Shown here one piece after another: positions 55,312 through 64,000 of a stretch of 64,000 nucleotides of DNA (its first letter is position 1; each line of letters opens with the position of its first letter). The notes under the pieces are model-generated. The model had not been told where the DNA came from, made no database searches, and saw only the letters and a program-made list of their open reading frames with translations. Origin of the DNA: Streptococcus parasanguinis (lineage in GTDB: Bacteria; Bacillota; Bacilli; Lactobacillales; Streptococcaceae). Position numbers and translations under genes: made by a program. The stretch lies in NCBI RefSeq assembly GCF_032163505.1, contig NZ_CP134147.1, positions 1,578,501 to 1,642,500 of the forward strand. Direction: 5' to 3'.

Positions 55312-55331
55312 TGTAAACGGTTAAATCGTTT
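55312..55331 (-). promoter_or_regulatory. AAACG-N7-CGTTT inverted repeat in the scrA leader
   Basis: AAACGGTTAAATCGTTT (55315-55331) preceded by TGT gives a cre-like start (TGTAAACGGTTA). It lies just downstream of the scrA -10, a blocking position for ScrR or CcpA. Confidence 0.5.
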
Positions 55332-55342
55332 CTACGTTTTTA

Positions 55343-55380
55343 ATTGTACCACGTATTGAAAATATGTCAAGCGTTTTGCA
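55343..55380 (-). promoter_or_regulatory. scrA promoter with operator over the -35
   Basis: TTGACA (55365-55370), 16-base spacer, TACAAT (55343-55348) on the minus strand. The 16-mer TGCAAAACGCTTGACA (55365-55380) covers the -35 and resembles the 16-mer before scrB. Confidence 0.65.
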
Positions 55381-55559
55381 GGATTTTTTTGAAACTTTTT
55401 TGGACTTTTTGACACCTTTTGACAGTATGAAACTATTTTCATTTTAAAACAGGCCTGTACTACGCTTTTTAGCACTTTAAATCAGACTTTTATTTTCATT
55501 TTCTTTCATATTTTCATAAATTTTCAACTTCTCCTCTTTTCTTCAGGCTGCAAAATAGC

Positions 55560-55575
55560 TGTCAATCGTTTGACA
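55560..55575. promoter_or_regulatory. scrB operator: TGTCAATCGTTTGACA
   Basis: Perfect TGTCAA-N4-TTGACA palindrome 28 bases upstream of the scrB -35. It matches the scrA site at 13 of 16 positions. Probably bound by ScrR (LacI family) or CcpA. Confidence 0.6.
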
Positions 55576-55602
55576 TTTTTTGCCATTTTTTTCATTTATC
55601 GC

Positions 55603-55631
55603 TTGCATTTTTAATAGGAAATCGGTACTAT
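55603..55631 (+). promoter_or_regulatory. scrB-scrR promoter
   Basis: TTGCAT (55603-55608), 17-base spacer, TACTAT (55626-55631), 30 bases before the scrB ATG. Confidence 0.6.
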
Positions 55632-55661
55632 GGAAGTAAGAAAAAAGTTCGGAGGAATAAA

Positions 55662-57116
55662 ATGGAATGGACAACTGAACGTCGTTACAGACGTTACGAA
55701 GACTGGACAGAAGATGAAAAGCAAGCCATCCAAGATCATATGGCCAAATCTCCTTGGCATACACACTATCATGTTGAGCCAAAAGCTGGTCTCTTAAATG
55801 ATCCTAACGGTTTTTCCTACTTTGATGGAAAATGGATCTTGTTTTACCAAAATTTCCCATTTGGTGCAGCCCATGGGTTAAAATCATGGGTACAAACAGA
55901 AAGTGAAGACTTGGTTCATTTCAAAGAAACTGGTGTAACGCTTCTTCCAGACACAGATCTGGATAGCCATGGAGCTTATTCTGGATCAGCCATGCAGTTT
56001 GGTGACAAACTATTCTTATTCTACACTGGAAATGTTCGTGATGCAGAATGGGTTCGTCATCCTTACCAAGTCGGTGCTTTGATGGACAAAGACGGAAAGA
56101 TTGAAAAAATTGACAAAATTTTGATTGATCAACCAGCTGACTCTACGGGTCACTTCCGTGACCCACAGATTTTTAACTTTAAGGGGCAATACTACACTAT
56201 CGTCGGTGGTCAAGACCTTGAGAAGAAAGGATTCATCCGTCTCTATAAGGCTGTAGATAACGACTATACCAACTGGGTTGCAGTCGGTGACTTGGATTTT
56301 GCAAACGATCGGACAGCTTATATGATGGAATGTCCCAACCTAGTCTTTGTTGGAGATCAACCCGTTCTCCTCTACTGTCCTCAAGGCTTAGATAAATCGG
56401 TCCTCGATTATGACAATATCTATCCAAATATGTACAAGATCGGGGCAAGCTTTGACCCAGAAAAGGCCGAAATGGTCGATGTATCCGAATTGCATAATCT
56501 CGACTATGGTTTTGAAGCCTATGCGACTCAAGGATTTAATGCACCCGATGGACGCGCCTATGCTGTTAGCTGGCTAGGTCTTCCTGATGTTTCTTATCCA
56601 ACAGATTCCTATGACTACCAAGGAGCTCTCTCACTGGTCAAAGAATTAACCATCAAAGACGGCAAGCTCTACCAATACCCAGTTGAAGCGATCAAGGACT
56701 TGCGAGCTGAGTGTGAGGCATTTGCCAACAAGGCACAAACCAAGAACTGCTATGAATTGGAATTGCAGTTTGAAAAAGATAGCCAAAACGAAATCGTCCT
56801 CTTTGCAGATGCAGAAGGAAAGGGCTTAGTTCTCACATTTGATCTGGCTAAAGGATTAGTCACAGTCGATCGTAGCCAGGCAGGTGAGCAATATGCCCAA
56901 GAATTCGGTACGAGCCGTAGCTGCCCAATCGCTAACCAAGCCACAACCGCTAATATTTTCATTGACAATTCAATTTTTGAAATCTTTATCAATAAAGGAG
57001 AAAAAGTATTTTCTGGTCGGGTCTACCCACATGCGGATCAAAATGGAATCTTGATCAAGTCTGGAAACCCTACTGGAACTTACTACGAACTTGATTATGG
57101 TCGCAAAGCTAACTGA
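55662..57116 (+). CDS. scrB: Sucrose-6-phosphate hydrolase (GH32)
   Basis: 484 residues. Splits sucrose-6-P into glucose-6-P and fructose. GH32 five-bladed propeller with the nucleophile in LLNDPNGF, the transition-state RDP in FRDPQIF and the acid/base Glu in MMECPNL. The C-terminal beta-sandwich starts at about 350. GGAGGAA precedes the start. It overlaps scrR by 20 bases. Confidence 0.94.
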   Translation: MEWTTERRYRRYEDWTEDEKQAIQDHMAKSPWHTHYHVEPKAGLLNDPNGFSYFDGKWILFYQNFPFGAAHGLKSWVQTESEDLVHFKETGVTLLPDTDLDSHGAYSGSAMQFGDKLFLFYTGNVRDAEWVRHPYQVGALMDKDGKIEKIDKILIDQPADSTGHFRDPQIFNFKGQYYTIVGGQDLEKKGFIRLYKAVDNDYTNWVAVGDLDFANDRTAYMMECPNLVFVGDQPVLLYCPQGLDKSVLDYDNIYPNMYKIGASFDPEKAEMVDVSELHNLDYGFEAYATQGFNAPDGRAYAVSWLGLPDVSYPTDSYDYQGALSLVKELTIKDGKLYQYPVEAIKDLRAECEAFANKAQTKNCYELELQFEKDSQNEIVLFADAEGKGLVLTFDLAKGLVTVDRSQAGEQYAQEFGTSRSCPIANQATTANIFIDNSIFEIFINKGEKVFSGRVYPHADQNGILIKSGNPTGTYYELDYGRKAN

Positions 57117-58062
57117 TGTCGCCAAACTCGCCGGTGTCAGCCCTACTACTGTCTCACGGGTCATCAATAAAAAAGGATACCTGTCTGAAAAAACGATCCA
57201 AAAAGTCCAAGAAGCCATGCGAGAATTGGGCTATAAACCTAACAATGTTGCTCGTAGCCTCCAAGGAAAATCAGCCAAGTTAGTCGGCTTGATCTTTCCC
57301 AACATCAGCAATGTTTTCTATGCTGAATTAATCGACAAACTAGAGCACCAACTCTTCAAACACGGCTATAAAACCATCATCTGCAATAGTGAACACGACT
57401 CCGAAAAAGAGCGCGAATATATTGAGATGTTGGAGGCTAACCAGGTAGATGGCATCATTTCAGGAAGTCATAATTTGGGCATTGAAGATTACAACCGGGT
57501 AACTGCTCCTATCATTGCTTTTGACCGCAACCTCTCCCCAGAAATTCCGGTTGTCTCTTCAGACAACTACGCTGGCGGGGTGCTTGCAGCAGAAACTTTA
57601 GTAAAAACCGGAGCCCGAAATATTATCATGATCACAGGGAATGACAACTCCAACTCCCCAACAGGCTTGCGTCATGCGGGATTTGCATCGGTTCTAGCCG
57701 AGTCCATGATCATTAATGTTTCCAGTGATTTCTCCCCTATTCGCAAAGAAATGGAAATCAAACAGATTTTAACCCACCACAAACCAGATGCCATTTTTGC
57801 CTCCGATGATTTGACGGCGATCTTGATCATGAAAGTCGCTAGAGAATTAGATATTCAGATTCCTCAGGATTTGAAAGTGATTGGTTATGATGGAACCCAG
57901 TTCATCGAGACCTATACACCTGAACTGACAACCATCCAACAACCCCTCGAAGACATTGCTATCCTCATGGTGGATCTTTTACTCCAAAAGATCGAAGGAA
58001 AAAAAGTAGCGACTACCGGTTATTCCTTGCCCGTTAGTCTCCACTCTGGAAAAAGTATTTAA
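57097..58062 (+). CDS. scrR: Sucrose operon repressor ScrR (LacI family)
   Basis: 321 residues. LacI-type helix-turn-helix at the very N-terminus (KLTDVAKLAGVSPTTVSRVINKKGYLS), hinge helix NNVARSLQGKS, then a periplasmic-binding-like sensor domain. Represses scrA and scrB until sucrose or fructose phosphates are present. Its start lies inside the scrB end, so it is translated with scrB. Confidence 0.92.
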   Translation: MVAKLTDVAKLAGVSPTTVSRVINKKGYLSEKTIQKVQEAMRELGYKPNNVARSLQGKSAKLVGLIFPNISNVFYAELIDKLEHQLFKHGYKTIICNSEHDSEKEREYIEMLEANQVDGIISGSHNLGIEDYNRVTAPIIAFDRNLSPEIPVVSSDNYAGGVLAAETLVKTGARNIIMITGNDNSNSPTGLRHAGFASVLAESMIINVSSDFSPIRKEMEIKQILTHHKPDAIFASDDLTAILIMKVARELDIQIPQDLKVIGYDGTQFIETYTPELTTIQQPLEDIAILMVDLLLQKIEGKKVATTGYSLPVSLHSGKSI

Positions 58063-58067
58063 AAGCA

Positions 58068-58242
58068 GAGGCTGGGACAAAAGTCCTAGCCTCTCAATTG
58101 TCTTTGGATTGTCGAGCAAGACGCAGTGGTTGAGTGGGCTCTACTACGCTGATTTCATCAGCTTTTACAGCCCTACTCAACTGTGCGGAGTTGGGACGAC
58201 GAAATCGAATTCTAACGAATGACCGATTTCTGTCCCACTCTC
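58068..58242 (+). repeat. Three-hairpin intergenic repeat, family R1, copy D
   Basis: About 175 bp, 5 bases after the scrR stop, with the best-preserved pairing in all three stems. Between converging scrR and nusB. Confidence 0.8.
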
Positions 58243-58253
58243 ATTTTTCATTC

Positions 58254-58279
58254 AAAAAAAGAGCCATCGGCTCTTTTTG
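58254..58279. terminator. Bidirectional terminator next to nusB
   Basis: AAAGAGCC / GGCTCTTT stem with A7 on one side and T5 on the other. Confidence 0.8.
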
Positions 58280-58280
58280 A

Positions 58281-58712
58281 TTATTCTTCTGTTACAAATT
58301 GACTGAGAACACCATTGACAAATCGTGAAGAGGTTTCATCTGAAAAGGCTTTGGCCAATTCCACCGCTTCATTGACTGCAACGATCTGTGGTGTATCAAA
58401 CTCTGTTATTTCATAAATTCCAAGACGAAGGATGTTTTTCTCCACCAAGGTCAAGCGCTCTACCGTCCAACCAGTTTTCAAATGTTGACCGATTTGTTGA
58501 TCCAATTGATCTTTAGACTGATAAACACCCGTCACGAGGTTCATGAGAAAGGCAGGAAGATCGACTTCTTTGTCTTCTGCTAGGTCCTTGTCATGTAAAT
58601 AAGCAAAGCGACAAGCTTCCACAATGTCTCCATCGTATTCCAAGGCCATCAAGGCTTGGAAGGCACGCTCACGCAGCTCTCGACGTGATTCTAATAAAAT
58701 TTCATCAGTCAT
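58281..58712 (-). CDS. nusB: Transcription antitermination factor NusB
   Basis: 143 residues, all-helical. Binds boxA RNA with NusE to prevent early stops in rRNA operons. Family motifs RRELRERAFQALMALE at the start and AVNEAVELAKAFSDETSSRFVNGVL near the end. Its start overlaps the asp23 stop by 8 bases. Confidence 0.94.
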   Translation of the reverse strand: MTDEILLESRRELRERAFQALMALEYDGDIVEACRFAYLHDKDLAEDKEVDLPAFLMNLVTGVYQSKDQLDQQIGQHLKTGWTVERLTLVEKNILRLGIYEITEFDTPQIVAVNEAVELAKAFSDETSSRFVNGVLSQFVTEE

Positions 58713-59094
58713 TGAGGAAGTCCTCGTTAAACAAGTCTTTCAAGTCTGGTTTTGGAGATTTTTCCGTCGCGATACCGACAACGTGAATGTTAACAGCATC
58801 CAAGGTTACATCTGCCATATCATAAACCGCAGACTTGACCGCTTTTTGAATCGCTACTGCTACAGATGGCACAGCAACTCCATACTCCAAATAGAGATAG
58901 ATGTCTACTGAAACTTGACCATCTTCTTCTGTATGAAGGTAGACGCCACGTCCAAGTGAGCGTTTTGATAAGCTATCTGAAACACTCTTATTTTCAAGCG
59001 AATAGACACCCTCTACTTTTGCTGTCGCAATCGCAATAATTTTTTCTAATACACGTGGTGCAATAACGATGTCACCAAATTGTTCAGTTGCCAT
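58705..59094 (-). CDS. Asp23/Gls24-family envelope stress protein
   Basis: 129 residues. Asp23 fold with GDIVIAPRVLEKIIAIATAKVEGVYSL and the middle VDIYLYLEYGVAVPSVAVAIQ. Such proteins gather at the membrane and support cell wall balance under alkaline or other stress. Between efp and nusB, an order shared by many Firmicutes. Confidence 0.9.
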   Translation of the reverse strand: MATEQFGDIVIAPRVLEKIIAIATAKVEGVYSLENKSVSDSLSKRSLGRGVYLHTEEDGQVSVDIYLYLEYGVAVPSVAVAIQKAVKSAVYDMADVTLDAVNIHVVGIATEKSPKPDLKDLFNEDFLND

Positions 59095-59130
59095 AGAAGT
59101 TCCTTTCTATTTGACACCCTGAGATGTCTC

Positions 59131-59691
59131 TTATGCACGAGAAACGTAAGTTCCTTCAGTAGTGTTAATGACCAATTTTTGTCCAGCTTCGATGAAATCA
59201 GGAACGTTTACGACCAAACCAGTTTCCATTGTAGCAGGTTTACCAGAACCAGTCACTGTAGCACCTTTGATAGATGGTTGAGTTTCTGCAACAGTTAATT
59301 CAACAGTTGTAGGAACTGTTACACCGATGACTTCGCTTCCGTAGAATTGAATTTTTACTTCTGAGTTTTCAAGGATGTAAAGCAATTCTTGTTCTACGTT
59401 CACAACTGGAATTTCATATTGGTCATATGTTTCCGTGTTCATGAAGTAGGCTGTATCATCCATTTTGTACAAGTATTGAGCTGGAACAGTTTCGATAATC
59501 GCTTGTTCAAATTTTTCTTCTGGACGGTAGCTAGTATCAAATGTTGAACCAGTACGGACATCACGCAATTTCATACGCATGATAGTGTTTCCTTTACCTG
59601 GTTTGTGGTGGCTAGCTTCCAAAACGCGGATCAATTTTCCGTCAGCTGTTTCAAAAGTCATACCAGCTTTCAATTTACTTGCTTCGATCAT
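59131..59691 (-). CDS. efp: Translation elongation factor P
   Basis: 186 residues in three beta-barrel domains. Relieves ribosome stalling at polyproline. The domain I loop tip reads HHKPGKGN, with Lys32 at the site that is modified in other bacteria (PGKG). Own promoter upstream. First of efp-asp23-nusB. Confidence 0.96.
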   Translation of the reverse strand: MIEASKLKAGMTFETADGKLIRVLEASHHKPGKGNTIMRMKLRDVRTGSTFDTSYRPEEKFEQAIIETVPAQYLYKMDDTAYFMNTETYDQYEIPVVNVEQELLYILENSEVKIQFYGSEVIGVTVPTTVELTVAETQPSIKGATVTGSGKPATMETGLVVNVPDFIEAGQKLVINTTEGTYVSRA

Positions 59692-59728
59692 GTTTTATTA
59701 CCTCTTTTTTAAAAATAGATTACTCTTT

Positions 59729-59757
59729 ATTGTAACACACTATTTGATTTTTCTCAA
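59729..59757 (-). promoter_or_regulatory. efp operon promoter
   Basis: TTGAGA (59752-59757), 17-base spacer, TACAAT (59729-59734) on the minus strand. Confidence 0.65.
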
Positions 59758-59796
59758 ACAGCAATTTTCTCTTTTTAGGAAGGCTAGAAGGCGGAG

Positions 59797-59830
59797 AGAG
59801 ATTGTAGGAACGAGTCCTTAGAATCTCTAC
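59797..59830. other. Hairpin between efp promoter and the SPFH gene end
   Basis: GAGAGATT..GGA / TCC..GAATCTCT stem with no T-run; may protect the 3' end of the SPFH transcript or act as a weak terminator. Confidence 0.4.
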
Positions 59831-59856
59831 ATTTCCACCACCAGCTTCACAATTCC

Positions 59857-60963
59857 TTATTGGTCTACAGGCACAATATTGCCATCAGCATCTTTGGTGA
59901 CATGGACATATTTTCCATCTACTTCAATGTAGAAGGTATGAGGCTTGTCTTGAGCTGGAGAGGCTTGCTTTTGAAGGTCATTGCCAAGTGCTTGACCCAA
60001 GTTCATCCCCATAATCATGTTCATGCCATTGCCACCTTCATTTTTAGCAGCTGCGACCAAGGCCTCATTGCGAGCACGACGCTCTTCGATTTCAATGGTA
60101 TTGTACTTCATCGCTGCCAATTCACTGTCCAGTTTATTGACCTTGGCCATACTGTCTGCATCGTAGCTCAAATCTTCGATGAGGACATTGGTTAATTCGA
60201 TACCATATAATTCTGTCCACGTTTTGTTGACTTCGCGTTTTGCAACTTCATTGAAGACATCTTGGTCCGCATTGATATTGTAGATGTCTGCCTTATTTTC
60301 AGCCGTATATTTTGAAATGGCCACTGCAATTTTTGGTGCTAGATTTTGGCGCAAGGTTCCCTGAGCCACATCTTCCAAGGTAAATGGCTTATCTGCAGTG
60401 ATTTGACGACTGACTGCACTGATGTAAAAGAGTACAGGATCTGCCACTTTAACATCATAAAGACCATAAAAACGAATGCTAAGAAGTTGTTGGTAACGGT
60501 CGCTAAAGTACTCAACTGGATTTTGAGTGCCAAATTTATTTCCTGTAAAAGGTTGCATCCGCACAAAAATAATTTCTTGTTGGGTGACCACTTGGCCTCC
60601 AAATGAGAAACGATTCTTGAACTGATCCCACGTTCCTTTCACACCACCCTTTTCAAACAACCAGGCATTTTCACCGGCTTGCCATTCGTGACTCCCTGCT
60701 TCTAGAAGGTCTCCTAGAAACGTTCCATTATTGACCAAGAGAGCAACATAGCCTTGGGGAACAATGACAACAGAGCCATCTGTCAATAGACCCGTATTTT
60801 GGTTGCTCTGACGAGAGCGCCCATCTGGATCTTTGGTCAAGAGCTGTCCCTTAATGGCCAAAGCTGTTGCTGGAACAGCTTCCGGCAAGGTAATGGCTTC
60901 CTTAAATTTACTATCTTGAAAACTTGAAATGCCCGCTGAAAGGGCTGCTTTAATAAATCCCAT
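59857..60963 (-). CDS. SPFH-domain protein (YdjI / virion-core-like)
   Basis: 368 residues. SPFH/Band-7 domain (about 50-270) with VVIVPQGYVALLVNNG and the helical segment that follows; C-terminal Met/Gly-rich stretch (GGNGMNMIMGMNLG) and a short beta tail. Relatives in Bacillus (YdjI) are recruited to membranes with a partner and take part in envelope stress. It lies 8 bases after a TIM44/zinc-ribbon gene, forming a pair. No transmembrane segment. Confidence 0.82.
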   Translation of the reverse strand: MGFIKAALSAGISSFQDSKFKEAITLPEAVPATALAIKGQLLTKDPDGRSRQSNQNTGLLTDGSVVIVPQGYVALLVNNGTFLGDLLEAGSHEWQAGENAWLFEKGGVKGTWDQFKNRFSFGGQVVTQQEIIFVRMQPFTGNKFGTQNPVEYFSDRYQQLLSIRFYGLYDVKVADPVLFYISAVSRQITADKPFTLEDVAQGTLRQNLAPKIAVAISKYTAENKADIYNINADQDVFNEVAKREVNKTWTELYGIELTNVLIEDLSYDADSMAKVNKLDSELAAMKYNTIEIEERRARNEALVAAAKNEGGNGMNMIMGMNLGQALGNDLQKQASPAQDKPHTFYIEVDGKYVHVTKDADGNIVPVDQ

Positions 60964-60971
60964 ACATTCTC

Positions 60972-61964
60972 CTATCTGTAGAATTCAATTTCATCCACAA
61001 CTTCGTAGACATCCAAGACCCAATCTTTTGGATTGTGCTTCAAGGATGCTTGGCAATATTCACACTTGTCGATTGAATCAATCGTCAATGGCGCACCACA
61101 GTTCGGACAATGATCACTAACGACTTCTGAATTCTTAATGATCTCTGTCTGCGCTCCATGTTCACGGAGGAAGACCATGCGGTAAACAGTAAAGAGATCT
61201 TTGGTTGGATCCCCTTCGATCACACGACCCGTTTCATCATTTCGGATGTAATCTCTCATTGTCGATGACAGAATGACTTCGATGCGGTCATTACCATCTG
61301 GATTTTCGATAAAGTCTTTGATCTTCGAATCTTCCACACGCACGCGCTCAAGAACATTGGTTGTTTTGGCGCGAATATGCTCTTGCAACTGCGTCAAGTG
61401 TTGCTCATAAAGACTGGTACTTTCTAAGTTCCGCACAGAATTCCAATCTTTTTCTGTCCAGGCAGACTGCAATTGAAGATAAACCAGCTTGACTTGCGAC
61501 AAGAAGCGGTCTTCATCAAACATTGGATCCAATTTACGGATACGGCGAATCGCTTCATAGTTGTTCTCAATTGGTCGACCAGCCCGCTCTTCGGTTGTCC
61601 GTTTTGGACCACTATTTGAAGAAAATGATTCATCACTTTCATTAGCTTCTTTTGCAATATTGTAGATAAATCCAATCAATCCAACGATAGCAAAAATTGC
61701 TACTACACCACCAGAGTCTGTTCCAGAATCAGAACTGTAGCTACTGGATCCGCCAGACCAACTGCTGCCACCAGACCAACTACTTCCGCCACCCGACCAG
61801 CTACTGCCACTATCGGACCAACTGCTACCACCACCTGAATCAATCAAGCTACTGCCACCACTATCTGTATTACCGACACCAGCATGGGCAGAAGGAGCAA
61901 ATACAAATAGAAGGGCTACTAGAAGAATTCCCAATACTAAAATTCGTTTTTTCATAGGCCTCAT
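60972..61964 (-). CDS. Membrane protein with TIM44-like domain and zinc ribbon
   Basis: 330 residues. Signal-like segment (4-28, ending PSAHAG), a Gly/Ser/Trp repeat region (about 34-80: SSWSGG units), one membrane helix (about 85-105), a TIM44-like domain (about 140-270: LDPMFDEDRFLSQVKLVYLQ), and a C-terminal zinc ribbon (CPNCGAPLTI..CEYCQ). Start uncertain: the ATG at 61955 has GAGG but only 3 bases away. Probably works with the SPFH protein. Confidence 0.78.
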   Translation of the reverse strand: MRPMKKRILVLGILLVALLFVFAPSAHAGVGNTDSGGSSLIDSGGGSSWSDSGSSWSGGGSSWSGGSSWSGGSSSYSSDSGTDSGGVVAIFAIVGLIGFIYNIAKEANESDESFSSNSGPKRTTEERAGRPIENNYEAIRRIRKLDPMFDEDRFLSQVKLVYLQLQSAWTEKDWNSVRNLESTSLYEQHLTQLQEHIRAKTTNVLERVRVEDSKIKDFIENPDGNDRIEVILSSTMRDYIRNDETGRVIEGDPTKDLFTVYRMVFLREHGAQTEIIKNSEVVSDHCPNCGAPLTIDSIDKCEYCQASLKHNPKDWVLDVYEVVDEIEFYR

Positions 61965-62011
61965 TTCTTATCTTTGTTTGTTACACAGGGGTTAAGAAAA
62001 TACTGTCTATT

Positions 62012-63079
62012 TTATAGGACAATCAATTCTTTAGGAGCAAGAGTCAAGACTTCACAGCCAGTTTCTGTAATCAAGAGGTCATCTTCGATCCGCACGCCAG
62101 AGAGACCTTCGATATAAATACCTGGCTCATCTGTTAAGACCATACCTGCTTGAATCGCTTCTTTAGACGTTTGGCTGAAGTATGGTTCTTCGTGGATATC
62201 TAGCCCAATTCCATGACCGATTCCATGAGTAAAGTATTGACCATAGCCGGCTGCCTCGATCACATCACGTGGGATTTTATCAAAATCACGGAAGCCAAGT
62301 CCATCTTTAGCAGCATCAATCAAGGCTTGATTGGCTTTCAAAACGGTTTCGTAAATCTCTCTTTCCTTGTCGCTGACATGTCCTGCATAGATTGTCCGTG
62401 TCATATCGCTAACATAGTGATTATACAAGCAACCAAAATCAAGGGTCAAGGCATCTCCTGCTGAAATGACCCGATCACTTGGAGTCGCATGAGGCATGGC
62501 AGAGCGTTCACCAGCTGCTGAGATAATATCAAAAGATACACCAGAAGCTCCTAACTCCCGCATTCTAAAATCTAGGAAAGTCGCTGCTTCCAACTCTGTC
62601 GTTTTCCCTACCTTGATATAGTCTAAAATATCATGGAAGGCTTGGTCAGAGATGCTACAAGCTTTTTTAATCGCCGCAATCTCGGTCTCATCTTTAATCA
62701 AGCGCAATTCCATGACAAAGTTCGCTAGGGATTGAAGGCTAATACCACTGAAAACAGAAGCCATGCGGGCATGGTAGGCCACCGTCACTTCATCCTCAAA
62801 ACCAAGTTCTTTGATTCCAAGGTCCTTAACGATCTCTGCAGCTGCAGTCAACTCATCGCGGGTTTCCACAATCTCTACAAAGGGGAAACAAGTCGCATGG
62901 GCATGGATGGTGTAGCGCGAATCTGTAAAGAGTACCACGCGTTCTTCTGTCACCAAAGCGGTCCCGTTTGAACCCCAGAAATTGGTTAAATAATAAACAT
63001 TTTTCAAATTGTTAATCAATACCGCTTTGAGGTTTTGGGCTTTCATTTTGTTTCTTAAGTTGCTGATCCGTTGATTCAT
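62012..63079 (-). CDS. Xaa-Pro aminopeptidase/dipeptidase (M24B)
   Basis: 355 residues. Removes N-terminal residues before proline. Creatinase-like N-domain (1-125), then the pita-bread catalytic domain with the metal ligands in [33 protein letters not shown] and TDEPGIYIE. All five ligands seem present. It overlaps the uvrA stop by four bases (ATGA), so it is coupled to uvrA. PepP/PepQ-type; exact class not certain. Confidence 0.9.
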   Translation of the reverse strand: MNQRISNLRNKMKAQNLKAVLINNLKNVYYLTNFWGSNGTALVTEERVVLFTDSRYTIHAHATCFPFVEIVETRDELTAAAEIVKDLGIKELGFEDEVTVAYHARMASVFSGISLQSLANFVMELRLIKDETEIAAIKKACSISDQAFHDILDYIKVGKTTELEAATFLDFRMRELGASGVSFDIISAAGERSAMPHATPSDRVISAGDALTLDFGCLYNHYVSDMTRTIYAGHVSDKEREIYETVLKANQALIDAAKDGLGFRDFDKIPRDVIEAAGYGQYFTHGIGHGIGLDIHEEPYFSQTSKEAIQAGMVLTDEPGIYIEGLSGVRIEDDLLITETGCEVLTLAPKELIVL

Positions 63080-64000
63080 TGTAATTTTCCTTTCAAATAT
63101 TGTCCTGTGTAGCTAGCAGGATTTGCTGCTACTTCTTCTGGTGTTCCGGTCGCAATAATGGTTCCGCCACCGACACCGCCTTCGGGTCCTAAATCGATGA
63201 TATGGTCTGCTGTCTTAATGACATCCAAATTGTGCTCAATCACAAGGACCGTATTGCCATCATCCACAAACCGCTCTAAGACTTTGATCAAGCGAGAAAT
63301 GTCTTCGGTATGGAGTCCGGTCGTTGGTTCATCCAAGATATAGAAGGATTTTCCTGTAGAGCGCTTGTGCAATTCAGAAGCCAACTTCATCCGCTGCGCT
63401 TCCCCACCTGAAAGGGTGGTCGCTGGTTGCCCCAGCGTTACATAGCCCAAGCCCACATCCTGGATGGTCTTGAGTTTGCGTTCAATTTTTGGAATGTGCT
63501 TGAAGAATTCAACTGCCTTGTTGACCGTCATATCCAGCACTTCTGCGATATTTTTTTCCTTGTAGTGGACTTCGAGAGTCTCACTATTGTAACGACGTCC
63601 ATGGCAGACTTCACAAGGAACGAAGACATCTGGCAAGAAGTGCATTTCAATCTTGATGATCCCATCTCCTGAGCAGGCTTCACAACGCCCGCCCTTGACA
63701 TTGAAACTAAAGCGGCCTTTTTTATAGCCCCGAATTTTGGCTTCATTGGTCTGAGCAAAGAGATCGCGAATGTCATCGAAGACGCCTGTATAAGTCGCTG
63801 GATTAGAACGAGGAGTCCGACCAATCGGGCTTTGATCAATGTCGATCAAGCGATCGATGTGCTCAATCCCCTGAATCGTCTTGTATTTTCCTGGTTTTTC
63901 CGAATTTCGGTTGAGCTTTTGAGCGATGGCTTTTTTCAAGATGCCATTGATCAAGGTCGATTTTCCAGAACCGGAAACTCCAGTGACTGCGATGAATTTG
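63076..64000 (-). CDS. uvrA: Excinuclease ABC subunit A, C-terminal part (cut by window edge)
   Basis: 308 residues visible from the second ATPase domain on. Walker [13 protein letters not shown] is at the edge, then the zinc finger [18 protein letters not shown], the signature [12 protein letters not shown] and Walker [13 protein letters not shown]. UvrA finds bulky DNA lesions with UvrB. The frame is open to the window end, so the N-terminal ATPase half lies to the right. Confidence 0.95.
   Translation of the reverse strand, partial: KFIAVTGVSGSGKSTLINGILKKAIAQKLNRNSEKPGKYKTIQGIEHIDRLIDIDQSPIGRTPRSNPATYTGVFDDIRDLFAQTNEAKIRGYKKGRFSFNVKGGRCEACSGDGIIKIEMHFLPDVFVPCEVCHGRRYNSETLEVHYKEKNIAEVLDMTVNKAVEFFKHIPKIERKLKTIQDVGLGYVTLGQPATTLSGGEAQRMKLASELHKRSTGKSFYILDEPTTGLHTEDISRLIKVLERFVDDGNTVLVIEHNLDVIKTADHIIDLGPEGGVGGGTIIATGTPEEVAANPASYTGQYLKGKLQ

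Noticed and set aside
1-64000. CRISPR array, prophage, tRNA or rRNA genes
   Set aside because: No spaced short direct repeats, phage structural genes, cloverleaf sequences or rRNA stretches were seen; the repeats found are single dispersed elements.

Overview
This is about 64 kb of a Streptococcus chromosome, most likely a viridans species of the sanguinis/parasanguinis/mitis type. The evidence is the low-GC codon use, strong AGGAGG ribosome sites, canonical SigA promoters, short U-tailed terminators, and gene neighbourhoods typical of streptococci: secA-aroF-acpS-alr-recG, codY-pncA, gatCAB, scrK/scrA/scrB/scrR, efp-asp23-nusB, and metQ-M20-metN-metI. Species assignment is inference. Most genes lie on the minus strand. 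There is no rRNA, tRNA, CRISPR array or prophage that I can recognise.

Layout. 1-6 kb: a cut sugar kinase, a short-chain dehydrogenase, a nucleoside phosphorylase, a DUF4299-type protein, the tRNA hydroxylase TrhO, and a small module of an XRE regulator with two membrane proteins. 5.5-11 kb: a methionine/cystine uptake operon (two lipoproteins, an M20 peptidase, metN, metI) ending in an ECF S-component-like gene. 11-16 kb: an M20 deacylase, a lipoprotein, an EamA exporter and butanediol dehydrogenase. 15.8-17.3 kb: a complete IS150-type insertion sequence sitting in the loop of a terminator. 17.7-21 kb: gatB-gatA-gatC.

21-26 kb: a four-gene glycosyltransferase operon of the accessory-Sec (GtfA/GtfB) type, with no adhesin or SecA2 nearby. 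26-32 kb: pncA, codY with its own CodY box, an aminotransferase, a universal stress protein, a HAD-MazG fusion and asparaginase. 32.5-41.8 kb: recG, alr, acpS, aroF, secA and a KimA-like potassium importer. 42-47 kb: a TipA-like MerR regulator, manA, queG, a GNAT and a PAP2 phosphatase. 47.5-51.5 kb: a MarR-controlled heterodimeric ABC exporter. 51.6-58 kb: a peptide deformylase paralogue with an altered motif, then the sucrose genes. 58-64 kb: nusB, asp23, efp, an SPFH/TIM44 pair, an Xaa-Pro peptidase and the end of uvrA.

The main unexplained signal is a set of dispersed, highly structured intergenic repeats. One ~175-bp three-hairpin element occurs four times. One ~140-bp element occurs twice and shows compensatory changes in a hairpin. 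One ~225-bp element occurs twice and has repeated ends. One ~150-bp TA-flanked element sits in a regulator leader. Several sit at terminators, and one insertion appears to have split a terminator into two copies.
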